From the NCBI GenBank assembly GCA_010015675.1, contig ML976991.1:685352-749351 (forward strand): a stretch of 64,000 bases of DNA, in the 5' to 3' direction. Positions 25,745 to 36,231 of the stretch are shown here, in pieces. The DNA is from Byssothecium circinans (lineage: Eukaryota; Ascomycota; Dothideomycetes; Pleosporales; Massarinaceae). Made by a program: the position numbers and the translations under genes. Under the pieces are notes generated by a model, which was not told the origin of the DNA, searched no databases, and was given only the letters and a program-made list of their open reading frames with translations. The stretch's first letter is position 1; each line of letters starts with the position of its first letter.

Positions 25745-26538
25745 CTAATTTAGAACGATAGGGGCTTTTGGGTTACACCATACCAGAGCACTAGCGAACC
25801 AATCCATCCACTTTTTCTCCCTCTCCATCCATGTCTGTTGCATTTCAGTGAGGGGTTTCTCCTCCGAGAATGTTTGAGCAACGTCGAAATCGATCCAAAG
25901 GACTCTATCGGAGCCTTCCTGTACCAATATATTTCTAGGCGCTGGGTCATGATGCAAAACCCGAGCACTGTGAATTTCGTCGAGAATGGCCCTGACCTTA
26001 GCCATTCGATCTTTCGTGAAAATGTCCAAGTCGAACTCCCGTGCATCTGGAATGTACTCGACAAAGACCGAGCTTGGACGGGTCTCCTCATCACGGAACT
26101 TATCGAGATATGGTAGCCAAGACATGGGATCCATCTGCTCTATTACCCCGTAGGAATTAGGGATTATTCCACGGTCGCATAGTCCTCTGGCTTTGAGCCG
26201 CCGATACGCAGTGCTCTCGCAAGTGAAGGGATCGATTTCGCGAAATGGGGTGTGGTAATATTGACGCTCTATGTGACGATACTAAGTCGTTTAGTTAGAA
26301 GATATATAGGAAGCTTAGAATTTAGGAGTCATACCACCTTCATTACGCACATCAATCCTCGGACCGTTACTTGGAAAACAATGATATTCTTGGATTTATG
26401 GAGTTCTCGAACAAAAGTGACATCGCGCCGTGTGATACTAAGCTGGCTGAAGGGTATGATACTGCACCGGTCGGAGGGTGTGATACTGTGCTGGTCGGAG
26501 GGTGTGAGACTCTGCTGGTCGGAGGGTGTGGTCGACAT
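25745..26538 (-). CDS. Kinase-like fungal accessory protein with octapeptide repeat
   Basis: Exons 26538-26335 and 26266-25745 (minus strand) give 241 residues; the join is in phase 0 and reads CVMKVRQYYHTPF. The protein resembles a widely expanded fungal kinase-like/phosphotransferase-fold family. A possible N-lobe lysine lies in CVMKV, then STAYRRLKARGLCDRG, the catalytic-loop analogue HHDPAPRN, and WIDFDVAQT in place of DFG. No glycine-rich loop is visible. The first 32 residues are four octapeptides of the pattern TPSDQxSI, encoded by a 24-bp tandem repeat. Catalytic activity is uncertain. It sits alone beside AT-rich DNA, between conserved genes, as expected for an accessory gene. Confidence 0.65.
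26431..26526 (-). repeat. 24-bp tandem repeat, four units
   Basis: Four head-to-tail 24-bp units (26431-26454, 26455-26478, 26479-26502, 26503-26526) share the core tgatact..ctggtcggaggg. The last two are nearly identical and the first is most diverged. They lie at the start of the kinase-like gene and encode the octapeptide repeat on the minus strand. Confidence 0.9.
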
Positions 26539-27131
26539 TCTAGGAGCGACAAGCGATGTGGGGGCAGGGCGGATCGGGGCACTATGGACAGAGCGCGAAG
26601 GGAGAGATGGTCGAGACGATTAAACTCGTAGAGTTTCGTAGTGTCTGATGGAATGGATGATCGAGCCTGGTCGGCGTGTTGTCTCTACCAACGTTTGTTG
26701 GTAGTATTTTATTGGGAGCGAGCAGTTGTCCCCCGACCATACAAAAACTCACACCGATCAGATTAAATATCGCCGTACTTGGAATACCCTTGTATATGTG
26801 ACATCGTCATTCACGGGCCCTCTACTGTAACAAGCTGCCCACGCTCCGGTTCAGGTTGCTCACGCTCCGGCTCAAGCTTGCACCGCCACAACTCAATGTT
26901 GACTCATAGCTCAGGTTGAAAGGGTCTGTAATCTGATCTGAAAGCAGAAATGGAATTTGGTGGGATTGTTCTTAAGGAAATAGTATCCCGCTATCGAGAG
27001 CCAAGTGTATCCAGTTCCACGCTGCCATTCTCAGTCTCCAACGCCAAAAAGGATTGGTCCCCAATTACCATCCCGCTTTATCCTCTCCAACACAATCCTT
27101 CACCGCCCATCCGCAGATCCATCCCGATCCT
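26539..27131. other. Intergenic region with a short hairpin and paired short repeats
   Basis: No gene is supported. A perfect 7-bp inverted repeat with a 4-bp loop (taccaac/gttggta) lies near 26,687-26,704. The segment cacgctccgg occurs twice near 26,839-26,870. The function of either is unknown. Confidence 0.5.
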
Positions 27132-28063
27132 CTACGGCTTCGGTATATGAATCGTTTTGCTAACCATGAAGCATCCATGCAGCACAAACAGCGCCACCAC
27201 AGGATGTACTTCGAACAGCGTTCCCTGAGCCCACGTCCCCAGCGGCACATTCGCATGCGTCCAGCCCTTGCTTGCCCAGTACGCCATTGTAGCCGCCAGG
27301 GCCAAGGAAGTCGGAATCGGCGTGCCCTCAAAGTATTGTGATTTCCCGGTGCTGTCCTTGGGAAGCATGGCGACGGTCACGTTGAAGCGCGCTAGGCGGG
27401 TTAGGCCGCAGAGAACGAAGAATGAGAGCAGGATGTGATCGAGGGGAGTACGGAGACCGAGACTAAAAGCGGCTGCGGCGGGGGAGACACCGAAGGATAC
27501 CTATTTCATGTTAGTATATTACGCTTCTTCCCGACGCGCAAGTTCGCATCCTTTTAGGAGGCTTTGGCGGGTAAGAGGCAACATACCAAATCCGCAAGCG
27601 AATCTAGTTCCTGGCCCATGAGACTGGCCTTCTTCCTCCACCGCGCTACCTTGCCGTCCATAAAGTCGAAGAACAGACCCAGAGGAATGAATCCTAGCGC
27701 GAGGTACAAGTTTGTGTAGTTGCTGGGATCGTCTTGGACGCAGTAGCGGAGCGAGGAGAAGACGGACATGACGCCACAGAAGCCTGGTTCATGTTAATGC
27801 CGTTCCCGTGGTGGTGGCAGTAGTAAGGAAGGGTAACACGGGAGTGGTCATACCATTCAGTTCGGTGATAAAGTCGGCGGCATGAAGGGCGCGCACGAGA
27901 GAGAAGTGGCCGGCTTCTGAGCTGAGAAGTCGGGCTTGCTTGTCTTGCGCTGGCGGGAATGTCAGCAAAATCTTGTCCTCTTTCCCCTAGAAAACGTACT
28001 CAAATCTCGAGGCGGAGGAGCAGAGTCCTTGGACCCTGAGGGCGCGCCATTCCTTCTTGACAT
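27132..28063 (-). CDS. CHO1: CDP-diacylglycerol-serine O-phosphatidyltransferase (phosphatidylserine synthase)
   Basis: Minus-strand exons 28063-28000, 27949-27854, 27783-27587 and 27500-27132 give 241 residues. The CDP-alcohol phosphotransferase signature D-x2-DG-x2-AR-x8-G-x3-D-x3-D is complete, from [10 protein letters not shown] to GQELDSLAD. Several hydrophobic helices follow. The sequence after the motif ([12 protein letters not shown].., [10 protein letters not shown]) is typical of phosphatidylserine synthases rather than phosphatidylglycerol or inositol enzymes. The enzyme joins serine to CDP-diacylglycerol in the ER membrane and feeds phosphatidylethanolamine and phosphatidylcholine synthesis. 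The N-terminus is short and proline-rich. All four exon joins keep frame. Confidence 0.93.
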
Positions 28064-28736
28064 GATAACGGTGAGGCTTTGATCAACTGTGTAGGAGCGA
28101 TAAAGGTACGTGGTTGCGGAGGTAGTGTTCAGAGTTTTCTCAGAGGAAGAAGGGAGGGAGGGGGAAGGGGGAAGAGGGGACAGGGCGTTGTTTATCAGGT
28201 GCGTCGGTTTGTGCGACGGTGGTGCAGGTCGATGGAGCTTTTCTTGGTCTTGGGGTTTGTTCGCCGATGGACGTCATCAGCCGCAGCAGCCACATGCGTA
28301 GCCTAACGCGAAATTCAGGGTTCTGGGCTCAAATGGCCGGCAAAACTCAGATCTGCATATCTCTGTTTATGATTGATGAGCCTGCTTCAATGTTGCATAT
28401 TTTGCTATCACACGTGCGCTGCGCCTGGCGAGCCTTTCTGTTTTCAGGGTGCTTGGTTTGAGTGTCTTCAATTCCCTTTGAGGATTGTGTCACAGCAATC
28501 GCTGTACAAGCTTCGTGACAGGACACCTCAAGTGAAAAGATATGTGAACGTAGAAGTAGGCTTCATACGTGTGCCTACAAGCCCGTAGCATGCGCCAGAA
28601 TTTGTACTTTTTACAAACCCATTATAGCCCCCAACGCCGTGAACCATCGTGGTATCGGTAGCATCAAATCTCAGCACCGGTGCCGTAAGCAGAAGGAAAA
28701 TTCAAGTGACCGCAAAAGGATGTCCCAAGTCAGGAC
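28064..28736. other. Intergenic region, CHO1 promoter and GAR1 3' flank
   Basis: Both neighbours are on the minus strand. This stretch therefore holds the CHO1 5' flank, with a G/A-rich tract near 28,140-28,190, and the GAR1 3' end. A cacgtg E-box core occurs near 28,420. I see no gene here. Confidence 0.5.
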
Positions 28737-29531
28737 TTAGAAGCCCCGTCCACGTCCACCGAAGCCTCCACGACCTCCACCTCCTCCCCTTGAGAACCCT
28801 CCGCTACCACCGCGGCCACCGCCCCTTGAGCCACCGCGTCCGCCAAAGCTTCCTCCTCCTCTTGAGAATCCACCGCCACGCGGGGCTCCGCGACCCCGTC
28901 CACCGCGCCCTCCTCGGTCTCCTCCACGACCACGGCCGGCGCCACCGGCTCTCTTGGGCTTGGGTGCGCCTGGTAGGGGCTTCGGCCTCGGAAGGAACCT
29001 ACAGGGGTCAGTACGGGAGTGCTCTCGATGTTGGAGAAAGCGGAGGTCTCACTTATCAAGTGGAAGTAGCTTGTCACCGCCAATGTAGAACTTGTCGCCG
29101 ACCTTGAATGACTTTGCCTGAATACCATCTTGCGGTTTTATTGTGAAGTACACCTGGTTGATTGGGCCAAGGATCTCATCGACTTTGCCAATTGGTGTCT
29201 TATTCTCGAGATATATCGGCGCGTTGAAGTAGGGGATTTTGGTATTGATGGATTCGCACATAATCTCGCCTTCAACGTCGTGAACGAATTTGCCCATTTC
29301 TGTGCTCTGTTAGCTGCGATCTATAAGAGCAAGAATTTGAAAAACTGACCGAGTACTGCAGCAGGCGGACCGTAAGACTGTGGCGCTCCTCCGCGACCTG
29401 TCGAGACGTTAGCACTACGAAAAAGAAGAAGCTCCAGACGCTGCCTTCTACGCACCTCCCCTGGACGAAAACCCGCCGCGAGAAAAGCCTCCGCCACCGC
29501 CGCGGCCTCGTGGTGCTCCCCGGAAAGACAT
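28737..29531 (-). CDS. GAR1: H/ACA ribonucleoprotein complex subunit 1 (Gar1)
   Basis: Exons 29531-29456, 29397-29350, 29299-29053 and 28998-28737 (minus strand) give 210 residues. A Gly/Arg-rich N-terminus (RGG repeats) is followed by the conserved Gar1 beta-barrel core with [18 protein letters not shown] and [19 protein letters not shown], then a long C-terminal RGG tail. Gar1 binds Cbf5 in box H/ACA snoRNPs that pseudouridylate rRNA in the nucleolus. The second exon is only 48 nt. The gene diverges from threonyl-tRNA synthetase across 377 bp. Confidence 0.95.
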
Positions 29532-29908
29532 GGTGTGTTGCTGTATAGTTTGTCGGTGCAATGGTCGCTATCACGCAGGTCACTGTGGAAGTTCGAGAAA
29601 GAAAATCCAAAATCCCCCAATCGGCGCTATGTTTTTCCGGCTGACCAGGGTTGTGCTTGCCCCACCAGTAACATGCCAAGACCATGAAAGTGGGATGCTC
29701 GACCGAGTCAGAATTGGGACGCACTCAATTGCTTACCGGATCTTATCTTACGACTTCGGCGGGAAATCTGAGTCGCCTTAACTGTGCCCAAGGATACGTG
29801 CTCTGGTCCGTTCTGAGCTTTGAGTCACACTGTGGCACAACATTGTCTCATAAACAGCATATAAATTGCCCACGAGGCGCTTCCCACTGGACCCATACAA
29901 CAACAATC
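29532..29908. promoter_or_regulatory. Bidirectional promoter, GAR1 / threonyl-tRNA synthetase
   Basis: There are 377 bp between the two start codons, so both promoters must lie here. Both products serve translation (rRNA modification and tRNA charging), so shared control is plausible. No specific factor site is claimed. Confidence 0.6.
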
Positions 29909-32484
29909 ATGGATGAATCTGCAAAGGAAGCTGTACAACAAGCCGTCGAAGGTGTCAAAAACCTCGCTGTTGGTGGCGAAGGGAAGCCAAAGAAAGAGAA
30001 GAAGCAGAAGAAAGGCGCTGAAGGTGGGGATGCACGGCCGTTGGAGCTCGAACCCAAGCCGGCATTCTTCGACCACCGAATTCAGATCTTGTATGTTCAA
30101 AAGAACTTTATATGAAAACAATCACACTAAAACTCTACCAGCGAGAAGCTCAAGGCCAAGTACGACGAGGAAATCGCCCAGAAGCCCCGCGGTACGAACC
30201 TCTCCCCCGAACCGTAACGCACTTGGCTGATATAGGTCCCGGAATATAGAGAACATCGAGATCACACTTCCAGATGGCAAGATCGTAGAGGGAAAGTCAT
30301 GGGAGACCAGCCCAGCAGATGTCGCGCGAGGGCTGGCCAAGAGCCTGTTCGAGCGCACTGTCATTGCGCGTCTAGACAAGGGCACAGATTCCGAGACTCT
30401 CTGGGATTTAGAGCGTCCGCTTGAAAAGAGCTGCAGGCTAGAGTTGCTGCCTTTCGACGACCCTGAGGGCAAAAAGGTCTTCTGGCACTCGAGTGCTCAC
30501 GTCCTTGGAGAGGCTTCTGAGCGTAGATTCGGTTGCGATCTTTGCATCGGTCCGCCAATTGACGATGGCTTCTACTATGAGGTTGGTACAATTTTGCCTT
30601 GGAACGAAGTCGCGTTAACGAATATTCAAGATGGCGCTTCCTGAGAAAGCTGCGGTCGAATCCTCGGACTACAAGCCGCTCGAAACGATCGTCAGCAGCA
30701 TCGTGAAAGAGAAGCAGGTCTTCCAGCGATTGGAGCTCTCTAAAGAGAACTTGTGAGTCAGGTAGAGATGATTTACGCAGTGCATGCATTGACCATCATT
30801 AGACTCGAAATGTTCAAATCGAACCCGTACAAGCAACATATCATCAAGGACAAGATCCCTGACGGCACCTCTACCACTGTATACCGCAACGGCCCTCTCA
30901 TCGATCTTTGCCGAGGACCTCATGTACCACACACTGGTCGGATAAAGCAGTTCAGAGTCATGAAGAACTCGGCATCTTACTTTCTCGGCGATGCGAAGAA
31001 TGACAGTCTGCAACGTATCTACGGCGTTTCCTTCCCGGACAAGGAACAGATGCAAGCACATCTAAAATACCTAGAAGAGGCGGCGAAGCGTGATCACCGG
31101 AAGATCGGCAAAGAACAGGAGCTCTTCTTCTTCCACGACTACAGTCCGGGATCATGCTTCTTCCTTCCTCACGGAATGATCATCTACAACACACTCATGG
31201 CGTTCTTGCGCGAAGAATATTGGAAGCGGGGATATCAAGAGGTCGGATCACCCAACATGTACAACTCAGCGCTATGGAAGACTTCTGGTCACTGGCAACA
31301 CTACTCAGAAGACATGTTTACATTCGATGTGGAGAAGGAGAAATGGGCATTGAAGCCGATGAACTGCCCTGGTCATTGCCTCATCTTCGGGCACCGCGAG
31401 CGAAGCTACAGGGAACTACCGATACGGATGGCTGACTTCGGTATTCTCCATCGAAACGAGGCCTCTGGCGCTCTCAGTGGGTTAACCCGTGTTCGTCGTT
31501 TCCAGCAGGATGACACGCACATTTTCTGTACGGAGGACCAGATCACTGAAGAGATCGCTGGACTATTCGATTTCCTGCGGACGGTATATGGAAAGTTCGG
31601 CTTCACGTTTAAACTAAAACTCAGCACCCGGCCAGAGGGCTTCCTGGGAGAGATCGAGACATGGAACAAGGCTGAAGCGCGCTTGACAGAGGCTTTGGAC
31701 ACATTCACCGCCGAAGGAGGTGCTGCATGGGAGCTAAATCCTGGTGACGGCGCTTTCTACGGCCCGAAGATCGACATCACAATCCAAGATGCCTTACGAC
31801 GAGACTTCCAGTGTGCTACCATCCAGCTTGACTTCCAGCTTCCCCAACGGTTTGAGCTGGAGTACATGACCTCTGAGGCACGGCCAAAGGTAGAGAAGAA
31901 AGCGGAACCTGAGAAGCCCAAGGAAGAAAAGCACGACAAGGTCAAGGAGCTGGTTGAGAAGGAGGATGAGACCATCAAGAAGACGCCTGCGCCGCAGCCA
32001 GGCTACGCTCGACCTGTTATGATCCATCGTGCTATCTACGGCTCGTTTGAGCGTTTCATCGGGTGCGTACACACTCGCTTCAAGTGCTATAACAGCTGTA
32101 CTAACAATCAACAGTATTCTCACTGAGCATTTTGCCGGACGCTGGCCCTTCTGGCTCTCTCCTCGCCAGATCCTCGTCATCCCTGTCATGCCTGCCGTTA
32201 ACGACTATGTCAAGGAAGTGCAGGCCCAGCTCCGCGCCAAGGGCTTCCATGCCGACGTTGACATCAGCGGCAATACGATGCAGAAAAAGATTCGCACGGG
32301 TCAACTGCAGTTGTACAATTTCATTTTCGTTGTTGGTGCGGAGGAGCGCGATAGCAAGACGGCAAATATCCGCAATCGTGATGATCAGGCTACGCAGCAA
32401 CGAGGCGAGGTTATACCCCTTGACAAGGCGATTGAGGGGTTGGTGAAGCTGAGGGATGAGAGGAGATTCGAGAACAAGATCTAG
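29909..32484 (+). CDS. THS1: Threonyl-tRNA synthetase, cytosolic
   Basis: Six exons (29909-30090, 30142-30191, 30250-30581, 30631-30752, 30803-32062, 32115-32484) give 771 residues. Domain order: Lys-rich N-terminal extension; TGS domain ([19 protein letters not shown]); editing domain with HSSAHVLG and CRGPH; class II catalytic core with zinc-site NCPGHC, motif 2 [14 protein letters not shown] and motif 3 [15 protein letters not shown]; and the anticodon-binding domain ([14 protein letters not shown]). A charged Lys/Glu/Pro insertion of about 45 residues ([16 protein letters not shown] onward) lies inside the catalytic domain before motif 3. No mitochondrial targeting sequence is obvious, which points to the cytosolic enzyme. 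The 50-nt exon 2 is required to keep frame. Confidence 0.95.
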
Positions 32485-32890
32485 GAGATTACTTTCGATG
32501 GACCGGTTTGTGGGTGGTTCAGTGAGCATGCAGGATTATATGCATGGATAACACAGCACCTTTTCCGGGTTGCTTCACTGGCCTCTGATGGGGGTTAGAG
32601 TTAAATGGCTTTCTTAAGCTCCAAACAAAAACCGAGACTACTTTGAAAAATCCTGCAACGTCTCAAAAAGCTTTAGCGTGCTCTACTATGTAGCGTCAGG
32701 CTGAAATACTGACCGGTCAAGGCTCCCGTACAAGGCGTGGCAAAAGCAGGCCGTATGCATACGCAGCCAATAGTAATCTGATGCAGACGTCCCAACACCT
32801 TTGATCTCAACTCTGCCGATACCCACACCATAGCTTCCAACCTCTTGCAGCTTCTCGCATTTCGACCTTTCATCTACGCGAACACGAAAC
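32485..32890. other. Intergenic region, threonyl-tRNA synthetase 3' flank
   Basis: About 400 bp before the degenerate locus that follows. I see no gene or repeat here. Confidence 0.5.
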
Positions 32891-33589
32891 ATGGTGGACT
32901 TCGGTTGGTCAGCCAGCTGTGTTCTCGAAGCTATCAAGACTGATCAAGATCCGCAAAGCGTTTCGCGAGGCCGGGGGCGCTGCGCAACACCATACCGATA
33001 CCACAGCCTTTCTCGACCAAATTGAAGCGACCCTCACCCATCCGAAAAGTTACCTGACCCTCAATGCGGAATCCCCATATAGCGACGCCCTGAGGGCACA
33101 AATGCGGCTCATCGAGACACCCTAGGAGAGACTGGCGGCCACGTACATCGACAAATACAATAGTACACTGGAAAATAAGTCGAACGCATCAGTATTTAGG
33201 CGATCAAAGAGGAAGATCGAGTGGGCGCTGAAGGCGTAGCAGAAAAGGTTAAGGAGGCAAAGGGTGAGATTTTGGAGCCGCTGCAGGCGATTAACTCGCT
33301 TTTGGCTTTGGCGACCACGTAGGTCATTTTTCTCTCGGATTTTTGCTAGGTTTCTGTTAATCATGAGTTTAGGAGATCTATTGAACGGCTTGATACTAGG
33401 ACGGAGGAGATTGGCCGCAGTGTCAGCAATATCGAGAGTAGGCTGCTATCAGGCCAAGATGTATTTGGCCTATGGTGCTGTTGTCATTGTAATTCTTTAC
33501 ACCCTTTCTTCCAAGCAACGTGTGACGGATGCCCCCATCGTCGCTGTTCTACATGTGAGGTCGATAGTATAATTGATAGCTACTTTTGA
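32891..33589 (+). pseudogene. Degenerate fungal gene with STAND-type N-terminal region and C-terminal zinc-finger-like motif
   Basis: Successive frames read as one broken protein. It starts MVDFGWSASCVLEAIK (32891), then shifts frame near 32,937 to IKIRKAFREAGGA and continues to IETP. A TAG at 33123-33125 sits where a Trp would fit before ERLAATYIDKY. A second shift near 33,230 leads into AEKVKEAKGEILEPLQAIN. A plausible intron (GTAGGT at about 33,320 to TTTAG) joins to SIERLDTRTEEIGRSV. The end reads CCCHCNSL..CDGCPHRRCSTC, a paired-cysteine metal-binding pattern. The N-terminal segment resembles the short helical region found at the start of many fungal STAND/NLR-like proteins; that assignment is from memory. 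Two frameshifts and a nonsense codon make it non-functional. Confidence 0.6.
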
Positions 33590-34239
33590 GTTGTGGGTCA
33601 GGCGTATAGATGTTAGGATAGGCATAGTTTGAGTGAGCTGCTGACCTGCATACTGCCATTTGACTTCCGGTAAACTTGATGCAGACTAGAGAATTACATC
33701 AAGTGTCCAAAATGGCCGTTGGCCTCAAGAGCCGTATCAAATCGCTTGGTACCTTGTTATCGTTCCTTTTTTACGTTCTATTACTATGTTTGTCACGAAG
33801 GGTACGGATATACCTGCCATAGACGAGGAAGTGGATGAGAGTGAGCATGATATAAGATAATGGTTACGACATATGCAACCACACAAACTCCACCGGTGAC
33901 CTTAACCAGCATTCGCTGCTTGAGAAGAAATGTTGGGCGGTTGTGAAGAAGAGCATGCGTGCTTTTACTGAAAAGGCAAATGTTCTTAGTATATCACAAC
34001 CGATAAGGGAGTAGAGTTAGCAAAAAATGGTTGACTTACAGCACCAAATGAGCGTAGTATGCACTATCCGCCCGGCAAGTAGACATTTACTACCGTAGAC
34101 GATACTTCCTCTCTATTCGAGCGAGAGAGAAACGCCCGTCTCATCGTTTAGGCCAGTAATTGAACTGTATTGGCTTATCAATCAGAGCCTGACGTCTGTG
34201 CAAGCTCTCTTTAAAAGGACCGAAAGATTGAAATGAAAT
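33590..34239. other. Intergenic, no gene seen
   Basis: About 650 bp of moderately AT-rich sequence. No frame longer than chance and no relic could be read. Confidence 0.5.
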
Positions 34240-35030
34240 GGCGTGGCACAACACTCACCTATCAATTCGAGCACCTCTCGCTTGTCCTTGCAAGCCATAA
34301 CCAGCGCTCCGCCAAACAGACCTCAACTCACTGTGAAAAACATGACGGCAAGCGCAGCGAAATAGTCGTCACCCTCCCACTTCCAACCAATATGCGTACG
34401 CTGGAACGTTATGGGCGCAAGCCAAATGACCATACCAATGCCATATTCCGACCAGGCTCACGTCTGAAAGGGATTAGGGCCATCGCGAAACTACAAAGCT
34501 GCAACGAGGAAAGAGAACGGAGTGGAACGAAAACACTAAGAAAAACAGAAAGACTCACGTAGCAGTTTCATCAAATGGGAAGCAAAAGGCAATCAACGGC
34601 CATCATATCCTTCCTTCTCCGCCAGCCTGCCAACTATGCAGTTCTCTTCGAAGAAGACGAAAGAAGGCATCAAAAGACATGCTACCAACCTACCAGTCAT
34701 GACAATCTTGCCCTCTTCCAAGCTTTTAGAGAGTCCTTTGGGTGTCGTCAGCGGGCTTGGTCCTTCTTTGATTGGTCGAATGGGAGCAGTCCTGCATGTG
34801 ACAGTACCATGGTATAAACCGCAGGTGTTAGCCACCAGCTGAACTGGCGATCCCCGGTTGCTTCACATTACACTGCAACAGCCTTCATTGCGACAACATA
34901 GGATCCGATATCAACGCACGAACACAACACTTACCGATCAAGCGTCTGGGATACTTCGCTGTACACTTTCAAAATCGAAAGTGTTAAAAAGAGCAGGGGG
35001 ATAATCGTCGCTGTTATTCAAAACAAGATA
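34240..35030 (-). pseudogene. Possible truncated multi-exon membrane-protein gene remnant
   Basis: Several minus-strand segments look like exons joined by good splice sites, but no start codon or full frame can be assembled. A hydrophobic stretch (TIIPLLFLTLSILKVYSE, near 35,005-34,950) ends at a strong GTAAGT. Further segments read TAPIRPIKEGPSPLTTPKG, then PLIAFCFPFDETAT, and THIGWKWEGDDYFAALAV near 34,340-34,400. Stops interrupt two of the links. The last piece recalls fungal rhodopsin/PTH11-like membrane proteins, but weakly. The upstream end runs into the aldoxime dehydratase start, so the gene appears cut off. This could also be chance. Confidence 0.25.
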
Positions 35031-35036
35031 CAAAAG

Positions 35037-36131
35037 ATGTTGGAAAATGCCATCCCAGAGCACTTGCAAAAGGCACGAACGTGCCCCGTCCGCACACCAG
35101 CCAACTACAAACCCCCTTTCCCTTCATACTGTGCACGCTTCCCTACCTCAATGGACGACCTCGTCATGGCAATAATAGGTGCACAGTACGCCGAACGGTC
35201 AACCAGTGACGGCTCCGGCATCTCGACGCTCAAGGGGTTCATGACTGATGCTCCAGAAGCCGTGCGTCCCTCGTTTTGGGAAGTCGCTTCAGTGACCGAC
35301 AAAAAGGGAGCTTATAATATCGCCATATTGGCGTACTGGCCCAGCACCGATGTGCAGAAGAAATGGGCGGCCGAGTCTGGCTTCCAGAAATGGTGGGATG
35401 AACTTGATGCTGAGCAAGAAACACATGGCTGGTTCCAAGAAATCCTCAGTCCATCTATGGAGCGCATCGAGACGGTGTTTTCGAATCATTCGGCGCCTGA
35501 AGGCGCGGCGAATATGCAAGAGAAGATCTCTGGTGAACTGGAAGAACATGGTTATTGGGGTAGTGTGCGGGATCGACTCGCAGCCGCCCAAACCGACAAG
35601 CTCATGGGTGAACAATGGAAACCTGCTGCTGAAGCCGGTGTCCGTAAGGCTGAGGCTGAAAAGGCAACGTCAGCAAAACGCGTTCGAGTTCCAGGGAAGA
35701 AGAACCTATGCGTGATCCGCTCAGGCCAAGACTGGGCGACCACTCTACCAGACGAGCGCAAGCTGTATCTCGAAACGATGCATCCAGTGCTCATCGAGGG
35801 CATGAACTTCTTGCGCGACCATGGCCACGAGATTGGCTGTTACAGCATGAACCTCTGGGACGTCGTTGACACGGAGACGTTAAAAGCAGATCAAGAGAGA
35901 ACTTTTGGGTTGGGCTTCTTTGACGATCTGGCGAGTCTGGAGCTTTGGAGCAAATCGCATCAGACGCATATTAATATCTTTGGGGGGTTCTTGAAGTATG
36001 CGAAGAAGTTGAACTTTCAACTTTCTCTCAAGTTGTTCCATGAGGTTTTGATTCTGCAGGAGGGACAGCAGTTGTTTGAGTATGTGAATTGTCATGAGGG
36101 GACTAGCATGCTGAATGCTTTGGGAACTTGA
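35037..36131 (+). CDS. Aldoxime dehydratase (haem-containing, phenylacetaldoxime dehydratase family)
   Basis: A single exon of 364 residues. The family dehydrates aldoximes (R-CH=N-OH) to nitriles using ferrous haem b. The C-terminal third carries SHQTHINIFGGF, with His311 as likely proximal haem ligand, and His335 in LKLFHEV 24 residues later as likely acid/base catalyst. This is the same spacing I recall for Bacillus OxdB. The tail FEYVNCHEGTSML also fits the family. Length matches the roughly 350-residue enzymes. Fungal members occur in some plant-associated ascomycetes. No nitrilase, nitrile hydratase or amidase gene is adjacent. It sits alone, intronless, among degenerate genes, which fits an accessory or horizontally acquired gene; that is inference. 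Confidence 0.85.
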   Translation: MLENAIPEHLQKARTCPVRTPANYKPPFPSYCARFPTSMDDLVMAIIGAQYAERSTSDGSGISTLKGFMTDAPEAVRPSFWEVASVTDKKGAYNIAILAYWPSTDVQKKWAAESGFQKWWDELDAEQETHGWFQEILSPSMERIETVFSNHSAPEGAANMQEKISGELEEHGYWGSVRDRLAAAQTDKLMGEQWKPAAEAGVRKAEAEKATSAKRVRVPGKKNLCVIRSGQDWATTLPDERKLYLETMHPVLIEGMNFLRDHGHEIGCYSMNLWDVVDTETLKADQERTFGLGFFDDLASLELWSKSHQTHINIFGGFLKYAKKLNFQLSLKLFHEVLILQEGQQLFEYVNCHEGTSMLNALGT

Positions 36132-36231
36132 GTATCGTTTTTGCTGCCAAGAGGGAAGACGTTCATGTGTGTGAGCATGAACGAGTGAGCATGAGATAAA
36201 CGGATAAATTGCACAGCCTCTCCTCCACCAT
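36132..36231. other. Short 3' flank of the aldoxime dehydratase gene
   Basis: About 100 bp between the dehydratase stop codon and the cysteine-rich relic that follows on the other strand. I see nothing else here. Confidence 0.5.

Noticed and set aside
28730..29128. 132-codon minus-strand frame over the GAR1 tail
   Set aside because: Wrong frame of the RGG-coding exon; the correct frame gives the Gly/Arg tail of Gar1.
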